The notes beneath the pieces are model-generated. The model worked only from the letters and a program-made list of their open reading frames with translations. It was not told where the DNA came from and did not search any database. A stretch of 64,000 bases of DNA, from the NCBI GenBank assembly GCA_014237465.1, contig JABZFM010000007.1, forward strand, positions 230,700-294,699. Reading direction: 5' to 3'. Source of the DNA: Desulfobacteraceae bacterium (GTDB taxonomy: Bacteria > Desulfobacterota > Desulfobacteria > Desulfobacterales > Desulfosalsimonadaceae). Within the stretch, counting starts at the first letter, position 1, and every line of letters starts with the position of its first letter. Positions 17,201 to 27,468 of this stretch are shown one piece after another. The position numbers and the translations under genes are program-made.

Positions 17201-18984
17201 TGTTTATCTTTCGCTTCCACAGCAGGCAGGTAAATGCAAACCGATGTCCCTTTTCCAATTTGAGACGAAACATCAATAAATCCGTCATGGTTCTTGATAA
17301 TTCCATATACAGCGGCCATGCCCAGCCCCCTGCCCTGGACTTTTGTGGAAAAAAACGGATCAAAAATCTGTTTTAAGGTTTGTTCATCCATGCCTTTACC
17401 GTCATCGGTCACGATTAGACTGACATAGTGACCGGGCCGGGCTCCGGCATGGGATTGCGCATAATCTCCAGAGATTTCAACATTACTGACCGAAATCTGA
17501 ATCCGTCCTTTTCCCTGCATGGCTTCCAACGCATTGCTTAATATGATATGCAGCACCATTTGCATCTGATCATAATCTGCGATGACTTTAGGCAAATTAC
17601 TTCCCAGAGTCTTTTCAATATGGATATCATCACTGCCTGCATGCGGAATAGCTCCCAGAGACGCCGTCACCAGATGGTTGATATCCATTTCGACCGGCTG
17701 ATATTTTCCGCCCCGGGCATAGGCAACGAGTTGAGTAGTCAAATCACTGATCTGCGATATGGCTGTTTTCATCGGCTCCAGGTTTTTTTCAACCGCCTGG
17801 TTTCCAGACAGTTTCAATTGAAGCAAATCAGCGTTACAGGACAACACAGATAGTTTATTATTGTATTCATGGGCAATCCCGCCGGCCAGGGATCGAATCG
17901 ACTCCAGTTTATGCACCGCAAAAAGCCTTTTCTGCATTTTAATACGGTCACTGATATCTCTGGCCACACAGATAATTCCGGCAATATTCCCCCATTCGTC
18001 TTTCAGCAACGTAGCGGACAGAATCACCGGAATACTTTTCTTTTCCTTGGTGATGAACCGGAATTCTTCATTTTTCACACTTTTCTTTGCGATTAAATCC
18101 TGGGACAGCAGGGTGGCATCATTTTTTGACACAAACACTTCTTCAAACATCCGGCCTTCCAGTGCCACTTTTTTATAATCCAGCATATCGACGGTGGCCT
18201 TGTTCACGGTAATAATTCGCCCCATTGGATCCAGTAATATTAAAGCTTCTGTCATGGTTGAAAGGATATTTTCCGCTGCGGTCACCGGTGTAATGGTTAG
18301 AAATCTGTAGCGGATGATCGCATAGGCAATACCGCACACCCAGAAAAGAAAAGCAAAATGACCAACGGCCGGGATATTATAGATATTAAATACAGGCAGC
18401 ATGACATTGATCAATGATCCTATGGTCAATGCAAACATTCCGGTAACGAAAATTATCAATGACTGATGTTTTATATCCGGGTTATCAGTCTTTCTCCAAT
18501 AATCAAAGACCAGCAAAAGCCCGATTCCTGTTGTCAAAGTATAGTAAGCAAAATACAGATACGTCCATACAGATTGTTGCCAGACACCTGCCCACCCATA
18601 CGATTGCTGAATTAAATCTGATATGAGTGATTCATGTTGCCATTGCTGATATAAAAGCAGCGCCGGTACGGCTATTAAAATAACACTCAGCTTCTTTAAT
18701 GGAATGACCGAATTTTTTTCAGTAAAAAACACAAAAAAAGGAAAGACGAAACTGCCGAAACAGATCCAGCCGAGCGAACCGATTTTAATACTTAACCTTG
18801 CCGTCTCTTCCGATGCACGGGGATCATCATAAAAAACCAATGCAAACGTCCACACGGCAAAACAGCAAGTGATCCCGAAAAAAAATCTGTTTAAAGCAGC
18901 ATCCGGATTTTTAACCAGAATGTAAATCCCGAGACCGGCATAGATCAGGAAACTGATGAAATCAAAAAACGACAATATGCTCAT
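17197..18984 (-). CDS. Sensor histidine kinase: 7TM input, PAS, HisKA, HATPase
   Basis: A 595-residue kinase. Residues about 5-225 hold seven or eight TM helices resembling the 7TM sensor input of histidine kinases; a PAS domain follows (AAENILSTMTEALILLDP to about 350). The phosphoacceptor H-box is GGIAHEYNNKLSVLS (His near 372). The ATPase domain shows the N box SNALEAMQGKG, G1 VTDDGKGMD, the F box IFDPFFSTK and G2 GRGLGMA. There is no receiver domain and no response regulator gene beside it, so its partner is elsewhere. It is 27 bp downstream of the ion-channel gene on the same strand. Confidence 0.9.
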   Translation of the reverse strand: MSILSFFDFISFLIYAGLGIYILVKNPDAALNRFFFGITCCFAVWTFALVFYDDPRASEETARLSIKIGSLGWICFGSFVFPFFVFFTEKNSVIPLKKLSVILIAVPALLLYQQWQHESLISDLIQQSYGWAGVWQQSVWTYLYFAYYTLTTGIGLLLVFDYWRKTDNPDIKHQSLIIFVTGMFALTIGSLINVMLPVFNIYNIPAVGHFAFLFWVCGIAYAIIRYRFLTITPVTAAENILSTMTEALILLDPMGRIITVNKATVDMLDYKKVALEGRMFEEVFVSKNDATLLSQDLIAKKSVKNEEFRFITKEKKSIPVILSATLLKDEWGNIAGIICVARDISDRIKMQKRLFAVHKLESIRSLAGGIAHEYNNKLSVLSCNADLLQLKLSGNQAVEKNLEPMKTAISQISDLTTQLVAYARGGKYQPVEMDINHLVTASLGAIPHAGSDDIHIEKTLGSNLPKVIADYDQMQMVLHIILSNALEAMQGKGRIQISVSNVEISGDYAQSHAGARPGHYVSLIVTDDGKGMDEQTLKQIFDPFFSTKVQGRGLGMAAVYGIIKNHDGFIDVSSQIGKGTSVCIYLPAVEAKDKH

Positions 18985-19011
18985 TAAATTTTTCCCTTGC
19001 TGCGTGGAAAA

Positions 19012-19704
19012 TTAGTCTTCTTTTCCTCGATGCCGGGTTGATTGGGATATGTGCAGCCCAATCAGCCGGGCAATGAGAACGGTTAAATACAACTGCCCGA
19101 TAATGGCTTCCACAACAGACAGAGTCGCGGCCTTGTCAGTTAAAGGGGAAATGTCTCCATAACCAAGCGTCGTCAGTGTCACAAAACTATAATAAGAAAA
19201 GATCATTTTTGTATTTTCCGCCAGGGCATCCGAAAAATGAAAAGATCCCGGATGAATCTTTTCCAGAAGACCATAAATCATTGCCCATGCAATCCCCAGC
19301 AGGAGATAGACGGAGACGGAAGCGGATATGACTTCCTGGGTAATAATATCCTGATTGAAGATAAAGGATAAAATGGAAAAAAGTACAAATCCGAGAAAGA
19401 GGATCCCCAAAACAGCCCCGACAATATCGGCATTCGGAACTTGAAGGACAGGTCCTATCCAGTCAAAAAATAATAAAGGCGCCACAAGGATAAAAGCAAT
19501 CACGGTGTTTCTTGTCTTTTCACTGACCGCATAGACACTTGAGATTAAAATGAAAACAAAAAATATATCTAAAAGGTTACGTATCCGGACATAATCTTTA
19601 ATAAACGGCACCAGAACAATGTACATGAACAATGTGACCAGCATGAATTGAAAACGAAACCTGAAGATGGGCCCTAAGATCAGTTTGTATGTCACGCTGC
19701 TCAC
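19012..19704 (-). CDS. Two-pore-helix ion channel protein (potassium channel family)
   Basis: A 230-residue membrane protein with about six TM helices. The selectivity filter segment TTLGYGDISPLTDKAATL (near 175-192) is that of Ion_trans_2 K+ channels (TxGYGD). There is no RCK/TrkA domain, so gating is unknown. The start is GTG at 19704, supported by AAAGGAG 7 bp upstream; ATG alternatives would lose the first helix. It lies upstream of the 7TM kinase and may be co-transcribed with it. A repeat element sits directly upstream. Confidence 0.82.
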   Translation of the reverse strand: MSSVTYKLILGPIFRFRFQFMLVTLFMYIVLVPFIKDYVRIRNLLDIFFVFILISSVYAVSEKTRNTVIAFILVAPLLFFDWIGPVLQVPNADIVGAVLGILFLGFVLFSILSFIFNQDIITQEVISASVSVYLLLGIAWAMIYGLLEKIHPGSFHFSDALAENTKMIFSYYSFVTLTTLGYGDISPLTDKAATLSVVEAIIGQLYLTVLIARLIGLHISQSTRHRGKED

Positions 19705-19721
19705 AATCAGCTCCTTTAATC

Positions 19722-19827
19722 TTGATGTCTCCGTAAAAAGTCGAAGATTTAAAAATTCGATTATAATAATTTCGATAAGTTAAATATTTCAAAAGGGGTA
19801 AAATCAGACTTTTTACGAATTCATCAA
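19722..19827. repeat. MITE-like inverted-repeat element (copy A)
   Basis: A 106-bp element with 21-bp imperfect terminal inverted repeats: the left end reads TTGATGTCTCCGTAAAAAGT and the right end is the reverse of TTGATGAATTCGTAAAAAGT. The interior is AT-rich, non-coding and shares ATAATTTC-AT-AG with the element at 53883-53996. It lies just upstream of the ion-channel gene and could carry or alter its promoter. Confidence 0.7.
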
Positions 19828-20048
19828 AATTCAACCGCAAAGTAAAAAGTACTAAAAAACAGCTTACACTAAAACAGCGCCCCATTTCAATAACTGTCTA
19901 AAACCCCATACCACACTTTTTCTAAATAATTTATATTGTATTAAATATCTTTTTTGGGATATTAAGGATTAAACAGGAACCGGCATTTAGTAATTGCCCG
20001 AACGAAAACCGTCAATTTCCACAATCATTTTCAACCAGCAGGATCACA

Positions 20049-21200
20049 ATGAAAATTTTAAAAATCATCCTACCCATTTTTTTTATCTGCTTTTTATGGT
20101 CATGCGGCACAGAAAAAGAACAGGCCCCTTTTGTACCGGAAGTGGACGTCTTCGAGGTAACCCGGCAGGAGCTGTCGCTGACCAAAGACTTTGTCGGCCA
20201 GATCTATGGGCTTAAAGACATTGCCATTCGGGCCCGTGTTGCGGGTTACCTGGAAGAAATCCATTTCAAAGAAGGCACCCGCGTCAATAAGAACGACCTG
20301 CTCTACAGTATTGAGTCCCAGCCGTTTGAAGAGACCGTTGCGGCCCGCATGTCGGATCTTGCTGCCGCGAACACCCATCTCGCCAAAGCCAAAAGCGACC
20401 TGAACAGATACCGCCCCCTGGCCGCCGAAAATGCCGTCTCCCAAAGCGACCTGGACGCGGCCCAGGCCAATTACGATGCATCCGTGGCCGGCGTTGAAGC
20501 CGCGGAAGCGAATTTACGCGCCGCACAAATCAACCTGAGTTATACACAGGTCAAATCACCGATTAACGGCCTGATCGGACAGACCAAGGCCAAAGTCGGC
20601 GACTTTGTCGGTCAGAGCCCGAACCCGGTTATTCTAAATACCGTATCCCAGACCGATACCATCCTGGTCCGGTTTTTTATCACTGAAAATCAATACCTGA
20701 CCCTTTCAAAAAAAATATTAACAGACATCAACCGTGTTGCGGAAGGCAAAAAAAAAGGATCCGAGAATTTTTTCCAACTGATTCTCGCGGACGGGACATT
20801 TTACGATCATAAAGGAACTTTTGATTTTATTGATCGCGGGATTGACCCGACTACCGGCGCCATCCTGATTCAGGCGTCATTTCCCAATCCGCAGGCCTTG
20901 CTTCGCCCCGGCCAGTTTGCCCGGATTCGCGCAGAAGTCAGCAACAAAGCGGGGATCATCATACCCCAGCGATGCGTGATGGAACTCCAGGGGCAATACA
21001 CGGTATATGTGGTTAATGACGGCAATCAGATTGAAAACCGCCAGGTGAAGCTGGGCCCGGCCTATCATAACTTTTTCATTGTCAAAGACGGATTGTCCGA
21101 AGGTGACAGGATCGTTTACGAAGGCCTTCAGAAAGTCCGCCCGGGCGCTGACGTAAAAACAGAAATCAAAGACATTCCTCTCATTAAACAAGAGCAGTAA
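20049..21200 (+). CDS. RND efflux periplasmic adaptor lipoprotein (AcrA type)
   Basis: A 383-residue membrane fusion protein. The signal peptide ends in a lipobox, FLWSCGT, so Cys 18 is probably lipidated and anchored in the inner membrane. The lipoyl-like halves are seen in DIAIRARVAGYLEEIHFKEG and YTQVKSPINGLIG, with a coiled-coil hairpin between (about 95-150), and beta-barrel and membrane-proximal domains after. It links the RND pump at 21206 to the outer-membrane channel at 24348. The three genes are tightly spaced and form a complete tripartite efflux operon. No regulator gene is adjacent. Confidence 0.94.
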   Translation: MKILKIILPIFFICFLWSCGTEKEQAPFVPEVDVFEVTRQELSLTKDFVGQIYGLKDIAIRARVAGYLEEIHFKEGTRVNKNDLLYSIESQPFEETVAARMSDLAAANTHLAKAKSDLNRYRPLAAENAVSQSDLDAAQANYDASVAGVEAAEANLRAAQINLSYTQVKSPINGLIGQTKAKVGDFVGQSPNPVILNTVSQTDTILVRFFITENQYLTLSKKILTDINRVAEGKKKGSENFFQLILADGTFYDHKGTFDFIDRGIDPTTGAILIQASFPNPQALLRPGQFARIRAEVSNKAGIIIPQRCVMELQGQYTVYVVNDGNQIENRQVKLGPAYHNFFIVKDGLSEGDRIVYEGLQKVRPGADVKTEIKDIPLIKQEQ

Positions 21201-21205
21201 AAACT

Positions 21206-24200
21206 ATGGGCTCCTTTTTTGTCAGAAGACCGATCGTGGCGATGGTTATCGCCATTATTATTGTTATCGTAGGGCTTGTCTCTTTGCGGACATTGCCCAT
21301 TGAACAGTATCCGGATATTACGCCGCCCCAGGTGCGCGTCAGCGCCAGATACACCGGTGCCAATGCCATCAATGTGGAACAGTCCGTTGCCACACCCCTG
21401 GAACAGGATATCAACGGCGTGGAAAACATGCTCTACATGAAATCCACCAACGCCAATGACGGCACCATGTCCATTCAGATCTCTTTTGAAGTCGGCACCG
21501 ACCCGGACATGAACACCGTGTTTACGCAGAACCGGGTATCGGCCGCCACCGCCAAACTGCCCGAAGAAGTCAAACGCATGGGGGTCACCACGGAAAAATC
21601 CCTGCCCAGTATGCTCCTGCTGGTCGCGCTGACATCCGACGGCCGCTATGATCAAGATTTTCTCGGCAATTATTCTCTCATCAACATCAAGGATGTTCTG
21701 GCCCGGATCAAGGGCATCGGCCGCGTGGACGTGATGGGGGCCAGTGATTACTCCATGCGCATCTGGATCCGACCGGATCGATTAGCGCAGCTCAATATTA
21801 CCGTGCCGGAAATCATGGACGCGATTCGGGCGCAGAATGTTATTGTGCCGGGCGGTAAGTTCGGTGCGGAACCCGCACCGCCAGGTACTGATTTTACCTA
21901 TACGGTCCGAATGCCGGATCGGCTGGCCTCTGAAAAAGAATTCGGCGAAATTGTCGTGCGCACCACCGAATCCGGCTCTCAGGTCAAAATCAAGGACATT
22001 GCCCGCGTAGAACTGGGTGTTGAAACCTACAACATGTTTGCCCGGATGAACGACAAGGACGCTGCAATCATTGCTGTTTACCAGGCACCAGGGTCCAATG
22101 CCGTGGAGCTGGCAAATCAGATCACGGCGAGCATGAACGAACTGTCGAAATCCTTTCCCGAAGGTATTCGCCATGATGTATCGTTTGATATGACCCGGCC
22201 GATTACCGCCGGGATCGAGGAAATCGTCGTAACGCTTTTTATTGCCCTGGCGCTGGTGATCCTGGTGGTCTTTATCTTTATTCAGGACTGGCGCGCCACC
22301 CTGATTCCGACCATCGCCATACCGGTTTCGCTCATCGGCACGTTTATCGTTTTTCCCCTGCTGGGATTCACCATTAATGTGCTCTCCCTGCTGGGCCTGG
22401 TCCTTGCCATCGGAATTGTCGTGGACGATGCCATCGTCGTTGTGGAAGCCGTTCAGGTGAATATCAGCAACGGCATGTCATCCAAAGAAGCCACCATCAA
22501 AGCCATGGAGGAAGTGACCGCGCCGGTCATCGCCACCACACTGGTGCTCATTGCGGTATTTGTCCCGGTTGCCGCCATGGGGGGAATTACCGGCCGGCTG
22601 TACCAGCAGTTTGCCATCACCATTGCCGTATCCGTGGTGTTTTCATCCTTAAACGCGCTGACCCTGAGTCCGGCCCTGTGCTCTTTACTGCTCAAATCGC
22701 CCAAACCTTACAAAGGGCTGCTTGGCCGTTTTTTTAAGGGATTCAACAAAATTTTTGATCGTTCCACAAACGCTTACATGAGTTTTACCCATATCGTCGC
22801 CCGAAAAATCAAGCGCGGCCTGGTATTTATCATGATCATGCTGGCCTGCGCCGGCCTTCTGGGCAAGCTGGTACCGGGCGGATTTATTCCGGAAGAAGAT
22901 CTCGGCGGTTTTTTTGTCAACATCCAGCTCCCCAATGCCGCCTCCCTGCAGCGATCGGATATGGTAGCCAAAAAAGTGGAAGCGATTCTCGAAGGCCTCG
23001 ACCAAGTGGAATATGTTACCACCGCTGTCGGCTACAGCCTCCTTTCAGGGAGCATGGCATCCAACTCCGCGTTTATCTTTATCTCATTAAAAGAGTGGAA
23101 CGACCGGAAAGGAACGGCATTACAGATCGTGAACAAATTAAACCGGGTTTTTTACGCCACCATTAAGGAAGCCCGGGTCTTTGCATTCGGGCCACCCGCT
23201 ATCCCGGGCCTGGGCAGCGGCTCCGGCTTTACCATCATGCTGCAGGACCGGCGGGGCAATACGCCGGAATACCTTGCCGAACAGACCCGGCAATTTATAC
23301 AGTCCGCCCAGTCCCGGCCCGAAATCGGATCAATCTTCACAACGTTCCAGGCAAATGTGCCCCAGCGCTATATCGATATTGACCGGGACAAGGTGTTAAA
23401 AGCGGGCATTCCCCTTAACGCGCTTTACACCACCATCGGCGCCTTTCTCGGAGGGGCCTATATCAATGATTTTAACCGGTTCGGTCGCCTGTATCGTGCG
23501 TATATTCAGGCAGAACCAGAATACCGGCAAAACGAAAATCAGATCAACCTGTTTTACGTTAAAAACATAAACGGAGAAAGTGTCCCCCTGGCAGGGTTTG
23601 TAACGGTAAAAGATGTGGTCGGCCCGGATTTTACCAACCGTTTCAATCTCTATCGTTCGGTGGAGTTGAGCGGCAGCCCGGCTGAAGGGTATACGTCGGC
23701 CCAGGCGCTGAATGCTTTGGAGGAAGTCGCTCAGGAAGTACTTCCAGCGGATATGGGATATGAATGGGCCAATATGTCGTATCAGGAAAAACAGGCTGCC
23801 GGCAGCGGCAGCGTCGTATTTGTCTTTTCCCTGGTCTTTGTATTTTTGATCCTGGCGGCCCAGTATGAAAGCTGGTCGTTGCCCTTTTCCATTCTGCTGG
23901 GAACGCCGTTTGCGATCCTGGGGGCCTTTCTGGCCCTGTATACCGCCCGATTCTTAAGCCTCAGTTATGAAAACAATATTTTCGCCCAAATATCTTTGGT
24001 GATGCTCATTGCCATGGCGGCAAAAAATGCCATCCTGATTATCGAATTTGCCAAGCTCAATTTTGATGCCGGCAAATCATTACTGGATGCAGCCATAGAA
24101 TCCGCGCGGCTCCGTTTTCGCCCGATCCTGATGACCGCCTTTTCATTTATTCTCGGGGTGCTGCCCCTGGTTTTTGCCACTGGGGCCGGTTCCGAAGCCC

Positions 24201-24343
24201 GAAAAGTAATGGGCATGTCCCTGCTGGGCGGGATGAGCCTTGCGACAATTTTAGGGGTATTCTTTTATCCCATGCTGTTTGTATTTATCGGAAATATTGC
24301 CGGATACGAGAGAAAGAGAAAAAATGCGGATGCATCTGAGTAG
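21206..24343 (+). CDS. RND efflux transporter, HAE1/AcrB type
   Basis: A 1045-residue inner-membrane pump of normal AcrB length. It begins at once with the first TM (FVRRPIVAMVIAIIIVIVG). The proton-relay residues are present: the Asp pair in TM4 (IVVDDAIVVVEAV) and the Lys of TM10 (MAAKNAILIIEFAK). The porter-domain motif GIGRVDVMGASDYSMRIW is also seen. All this indicates an active drug/proton antiporter. The start is 5 bp after the adaptor stop. Confidence 0.96.
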   Translation: MGSFFVRRPIVAMVIAIIIVIVGLVSLRTLPIEQYPDITPPQVRVSARYTGANAINVEQSVATPLEQDINGVENMLYMKSTNANDGTMSIQISFEVGTDPDMNTVFTQNRVSAATAKLPEEVKRMGVTTEKSLPSMLLLVALTSDGRYDQDFLGNYSLINIKDVLARIKGIGRVDVMGASDYSMRIWIRPDRLAQLNITVPEIMDAIRAQNVIVPGGKFGAEPAPPGTDFTYTVRMPDRLASEKEFGEIVVRTTESGSQVKIKDIARVELGVETYNMFARMNDKDAAIIAVYQAPGSNAVELANQITASMNELSKSFPEGIRHDVSFDMTRPITAGIEEIVVTLFIALALVILVVFIFIQDWRATLIPTIAIPVSLIGTFIVFPLLGFTINVLSLLGLVLAIGIVVDDAIVVVEAVQVNISNGMSSKEATIKAMEEVTAPVIATTLVLIAVFVPVAAMGGITGRLYQQFAITIAVSVVFSSLNALTLSPALCSLLLKSPKPYKGLLGRFFKGFNKIFDRSTNAYMSFTHIVARKIKRGLVFIMIMLACAGLLGKLVPGGFIPEEDLGGFFVNIQLPNAASLQRSDMVAKKVEAILEGLDQVEYVTTAVGYSLLSGSMASNSAFIFISLKEWNDRKGTALQIVNKLNRVFYATIKEARVFAFGPPAIPGLGSGSGFTIMLQDRRGNTPEYLAEQTRQFIQSAQSRPEIGSIFTTFQANVPQRYIDIDRDKVLKAGIPLNALYTTIGAFLGGAYINDFNRFGRLYRAYIQAEPEYRQNENQINLFYVKNINGESVPLAGFVTVKDVVGPDFTNRFNLYRSVELSGSPAEGYTSAQALNALEEVAQEVLPADMGYEWANMSYQEKQAAGSGSVVFVFSLVFVFLILAAQYESWSLPFSILLGTPFAILGAFLALYTARFLSLSYENNIFAQISLVMLIAMAAKNAILIIEFAKLNFDAGKSLLDAAIESARLRFRPILMTAFSFILGVLPLVFATGAGSEARKVMGMSLLGGMSLATILGVFFYPMLFVFIGNIAGYERKRKNADASE

Positions 24344-24347
24344 CGAT

Positions 24348-25802
24348 ATGAAAAACATAACCATACTTTTATTGTTATTAATACCTGTGATCATTTTTTC
24401 GGGCTGTGCTGTGGGTCCGGATTTTCAAACACCGGTTGCCGAAGTGCCTGATGCGTATCACTATGATTCTCAGTCATCAGAATCGGTCATTGATCCGGTC
24501 ATTGATTTGGCCATTGATCTGGAATGGTGGACACTTTTTGATGATCCGAGACTGGATGCCCTTGTCAGCACCGCTCTTCAAGAAAACAAAAACATTCTCA
24601 TTGCTGCCGCACGCCTGGAAGAAGCAATGACAAATCTGAGCTTTACAAAAGCCGACCTCTACCCCCAGCTTGATCTCCAGGCTTCAGCAGGCCGGGGCAA
24701 CCTGATAAACGGGCAACGGTCCCCGAATGAACAGAATGCTTTCTACATCGCGCCGGTAGTAAGCTGGGAAATTGATTTCTGGGGAAAATATCGTCGCTCA
24801 ACAGAAGCGGCCCGGGCTGAAATGATGGCATCGGAATACGGGTATCAGGCAGCACAATTAAGCCTGGTCAGCGAGGTGGTCAGCACCTATTTTCTGCTTT
24901 TGGATTTTGAACACAGACTTGAAGTATCAAAACGAACCCTGACGCTCCGGGAGAAAAGCCTCGACATTATCGAAAAACGATTTGATAAAGGCATTATTGC
25001 TGAAATTGATGTTCACCAGGCACGTATTCAGCGTGAAATTGCCGCTGCCGCGATTCCTGTTTTCGAGCGATCTATTGTAAAAACTGAAAATGCCTTAAGC
25101 ATTTTACTCGGCCGATTGCCGGCTGAGTTTGAAACCGAAACCGGCCGGGACCAGCTGATCAGCCCGCCGAACATTCCCATTGGATTGCCGTCTCAGTTGC
25201 TCGAACGGCGACCGGATATTGCTCAATCAGAAGCCGCACTGCATGCGCAGACCGCACGTATCGGCATTGCGAAATCCTTAATGTTTCCGGCGATAAGCCT
25301 CACCGGATTATTTGGTTATGCAAGCAATGACCTGTCAAAGCTCACTTCAGACGGCCTGGGCTGGTCTGTTACCGGAAGCTTATTCAGCCCGCTTTTTAAC
25401 TGGAAAAAAAATATTAACCGGGTAGAAATTGAAAAAATCAGGACGGAACAGGCCCTTTTGCAATATGAAAATACCGTGCTTTCCGCGTTTCGTGAAGTCA
25501 AAGATGCATTAATTGATGTAAAAACCTATAAGGCGCAGGCACAAGCAAAAAAACGGGAACTGACATCCGCCGCCAAAGCCGCGGAACTCTCCCAGATGCG
25601 CTATGATAAGGGAGTCACCAGCTATATTGAAGTTTTAGAGGCTGAACGCAGCCTGTTTAATGTAGAACTGCAGTATTCTGAAATCCGGCAGGAATATAAT
25701 AATGCGTATGTAAAACTCTATAAATCCCTTGGCGGAGGATGGGATATTTCAAAACAAATCACCCTCCCGGCGAGCACACAAAAAGCTGCTGCTGAAGAAT
25801 AA
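24348..25802 (+). CDS. Outer-membrane efflux channel, NodT/OprM family lipoprotein
   Basis: About 484 residues. The signal peptide ends with IFSGCAVGPDF, a lipobox followed by the conserved GPDF/Y of the NodT family. The two TolC-like repeats follow, with DARAEL-type helices, and conserved LLERRPDIAQSEAALHAQTARIG in the middle. The start at 24348 gives a clean signal peptide; ATG at 24324 is possible and would overlap the pump gene by 20 bp. It completes the tripartite pump. An 8-residue direct repeat-like acidic stretch, SVIDPVIDLAIDLEWWTL, precedes the first helix and contains the conserved WW. Confidence 0.93.
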   Translation: MKNITILLLLLIPVIIFSGCAVGPDFQTPVAEVPDAYHYDSQSSESVIDPVIDLAIDLEWWTLFDDPRLDALVSTALQENKNILIAAARLEEAMTNLSFTKADLYPQLDLQASAGRGNLINGQRSPNEQNAFYIAPVVSWEIDFWGKYRRSTEAARAEMMASEYGYQAAQLSLVSEVVSTYFLLLDFEHRLEVSKRTLTLREKSLDIIEKRFDKGIIAEIDVHQARIQREIAAAAIPVFERSIVKTENALSILLGRLPAEFETETGRDQLISPPNIPIGLPSQLLERRPDIAQSEAALHAQTARIGIAKSLMFPAISLTGLFGYASNDLSKLTSDGLGWSVTGSLFSPLFNWKKNINRVEIEKIRTEQALLQYENTVLSAFREVKDALIDVKTYKAQAQAKKRELTSAAKAAELSQMRYDKGVTSYIEVLEAERSLFNVELQYSEIRQEYNNAYVKLYKSLGGGWDISKQITLPASTQKAAAEE

Positions 25803-25829
25803 CCGCCGACTAATAAGGAGAAAAGACAC

Positions 25830-26636
25830 ATGCTTAGACTGTGTACAAGAACCATTATCATTGTCCTGGTTACGATTATCGTTTACGGATGTACCACGAC
25901 CAGCGATTCCGTAAAAGATTCAGGAGAAGTTACAGCCCCGGAGATTGCCCCTTTGAAAGTTGGTATCACCCCGGATTACCCGCCTATCATCTTCAAACTG
26001 GCCAAAGAGATTACAGGGGTTGAAGCGGACCTGGCCAAACGACTTGCGGAAGAACTTGGCAGACCGCTTCAATTTGTCGAACTGCCCTGGAAAGAACAGA
26101 TTCCCGCGCTACTGATCGGAAAGACGGACATTATCATGTCGGGTATGAGCATCACAAAAGCAAGAGAGGTTAGAATCCGCTTCACAGACCCCTACGTTAA
26201 GAGCGGACTTTTAGCTGCCTTCCGAAGAGAGGATGCGGCCAAATACAATTCCATAGACAGCATATTAAATAGTGATTTAACCATAGGTGTTATAAAAGGC
26301 ACCACCGGTGCGGTGTTTGCCAAAAATCATTGTTCAAATGCAGGAAGAATCCTTGAACTTTCAAAGGCCCATGATGGCGCTATAGACCTCAAACGAGGTG
26401 TTATTGATCTATTTATCAATGACGCACCATCCATTATCTGGCTTGTTTCGGAAAATGAGGCTGATCTCAGCGGGTTGTGGGAACCTTTAAATGTTGAACA
26501 TCTTGCTTGGGGAATTACCGGAGAGGACCAGGAGTTTGTAATGGATGTCAACGATATACTAAAAAAATGGAAGGAAGACGGGACATTAGATAAGGTATTA
26601 AAGAGATGGCTTCCTTATCTTGACTCTTTAAAATAA
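25830..26636 (+). CDS. Extracellular solute-binding lipoprotein, amino-acid (SBP_bac_3) type
   Basis: A 268-residue protein of the family 3 solute-binding fold. A lipobox, VYGCTT, follows the signal peptide, and the mature protein starts near PLKVGITPDYPP, with GVEADLAKRLAEELGR and DIIMSGMSITKAREV as typical family segments. No ABC permease or ATPase is adjacent, so it may serve a transporter elsewhere or act as a sensor. TAAGGAGAAAAG gives a strong ribosome site. It is only 27 bp after the efflux channel gene and may be read through from it. Confidence 0.88.
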   Translation: MLRLCTRTIIIVLVTIIVYGCTTTSDSVKDSGEVTAPEIAPLKVGITPDYPPIIFKLAKEITGVEADLAKRLAEELGRPLQFVELPWKEQIPALLIGKTDIIMSGMSITKAREVRIRFTDPYVKSGLLAAFRREDAAKYNSIDSILNSDLTIGVIKGTTGAVFAKNHCSNAGRILELSKAHDGAIDLKRGVIDLFINDAPSIIWLVSENEADLSGLWEPLNVEHLAWGITGEDQEFVMDVNDILKKWKEDGTLDKVLKRWLPYLDSLK

Positions 26637-27205
26637 CACCGCATGGCCAGATCATGATCTTCACTTGGCAATACCCAGCACCATTTTTCCGGAATCTATG
26701 GCCTTTTGGATAAACTTTTTTTCCATTCTTTTCTAAAAATAAAAACGGTTTTCAAGAATTTTTATTTGTGATTTATACTTTTTTCACCAAATTCCATTAG
26801 AAAATTTAAATTATGATTGATACTATCAAAATAGTACCAAAAAATATATTATTAAGAACAACTCACAGCAATGCAGATTGATAAAAAATATATAACATAT
26901 TGATATTTAATTATAATTAATAAAAAAAATCTCTGCGTTTATTTAAAAAAGCACCAAACTTCACCCCGCCAGTCCACCTTAATTTATCCCATGTAAAAGC
27001 TGACACGAAATATTTTAATAAAAAATAGTTTTTTTATTTCATCAAAACCTTGACATTAGGAAAAATTTATCTATTATTTTTAAAATTAGATTGAGGTTTT
27101 TTTTTATTTTAAAGGCCGGTTTCTTTACGAAGGCGTAACCATTGCCAAAGTGGTGCCCGAAGGTAAAGGAGTAAAAGTAATTTTTTTAACAAGGAGGACG
27201 TCACT
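26637..27205. other. Long AT-rich leader and intergenic stretch before the cold-shock gene
   Basis: No gene is supported. From 27050 it holds the cold-shock promoter and a leader of about 120 bases. The 26640-26720 part, read on the minus strand, gives a 21-residue frame ending KMVLGIAK that could be a gene remnant, but evidence is thin. Confidence 0.4.
27050..27077 (+). promoter_or_regulatory. Candidate cold-shock gene promoter
   Basis: TTGACA (27050-27055), 16-bp spacer, TATTAT (27072-27077): a near-consensus sigma-70 promoter. It implies a leader of about 120 bases before the ATG at 27206. Long structured leaders are typical of cspA-type mRNAs. Confidence 0.65.
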
Positions 27206-27406
27206 ATGGCTAATGGAACTGTAAAATGGTTTAATGAAAAAAAAGGCTACGGTTTCATTGAACAGGAAGATGGGCCGGATGTATTTGTACATCATTCGGG
27301 AATCAACGCAACCGGGTTTAAAACGCTCAATGAAGGCGATCGCGTCACATTTGACATTGAGCAGGGAGCAAAAGGACCTTCTGCAGTTAATGTAACTGTT
27401 GCTTAA
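27206..27406 (+). CDS. CspA-family cold-shock protein
   Basis: A 66-residue single cold-shock domain. RNP1 is KGYGFIEQ and RNP2 is [23 protein letters not shown] opens the protein as in CspA. It binds single-stranded RNA and DNA. AAGGAGG lies before the ATG. A near-consensus promoter and a strong hairpin terminator enclose it, so it is a single-gene transcript. Confidence 0.96.
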   Translation: MANGTVKWFNEKKGYGFIEQEDGPDVFVHHSGINATGFKTLNEGDRVTFDIEQGAKGPSAVNVTVA

Positions 27407-27428
27407 GACCAGCCCTATAAGCTAAAAA

Positions 27429-27468
27429 GGGCATCCCCGCTGATTCAACGAGGATGCCCTTTTTTTTT
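27429..27468 (+). terminator. Rho-independent terminator of the cold-shock gene
   Basis: GGGCATCC (27429-27436) and GGATGCCC (27452-27459) form a perfect 8-bp stem, followed by nine T. It lies 23 bp after the stop. Confidence 0.93.

Noticed and set aside
26640..26720. Small minus-strand frame ending KMVLGIAK
   Set aside because: Only 21 residues and no clear ribosome site or partner; could be chance.
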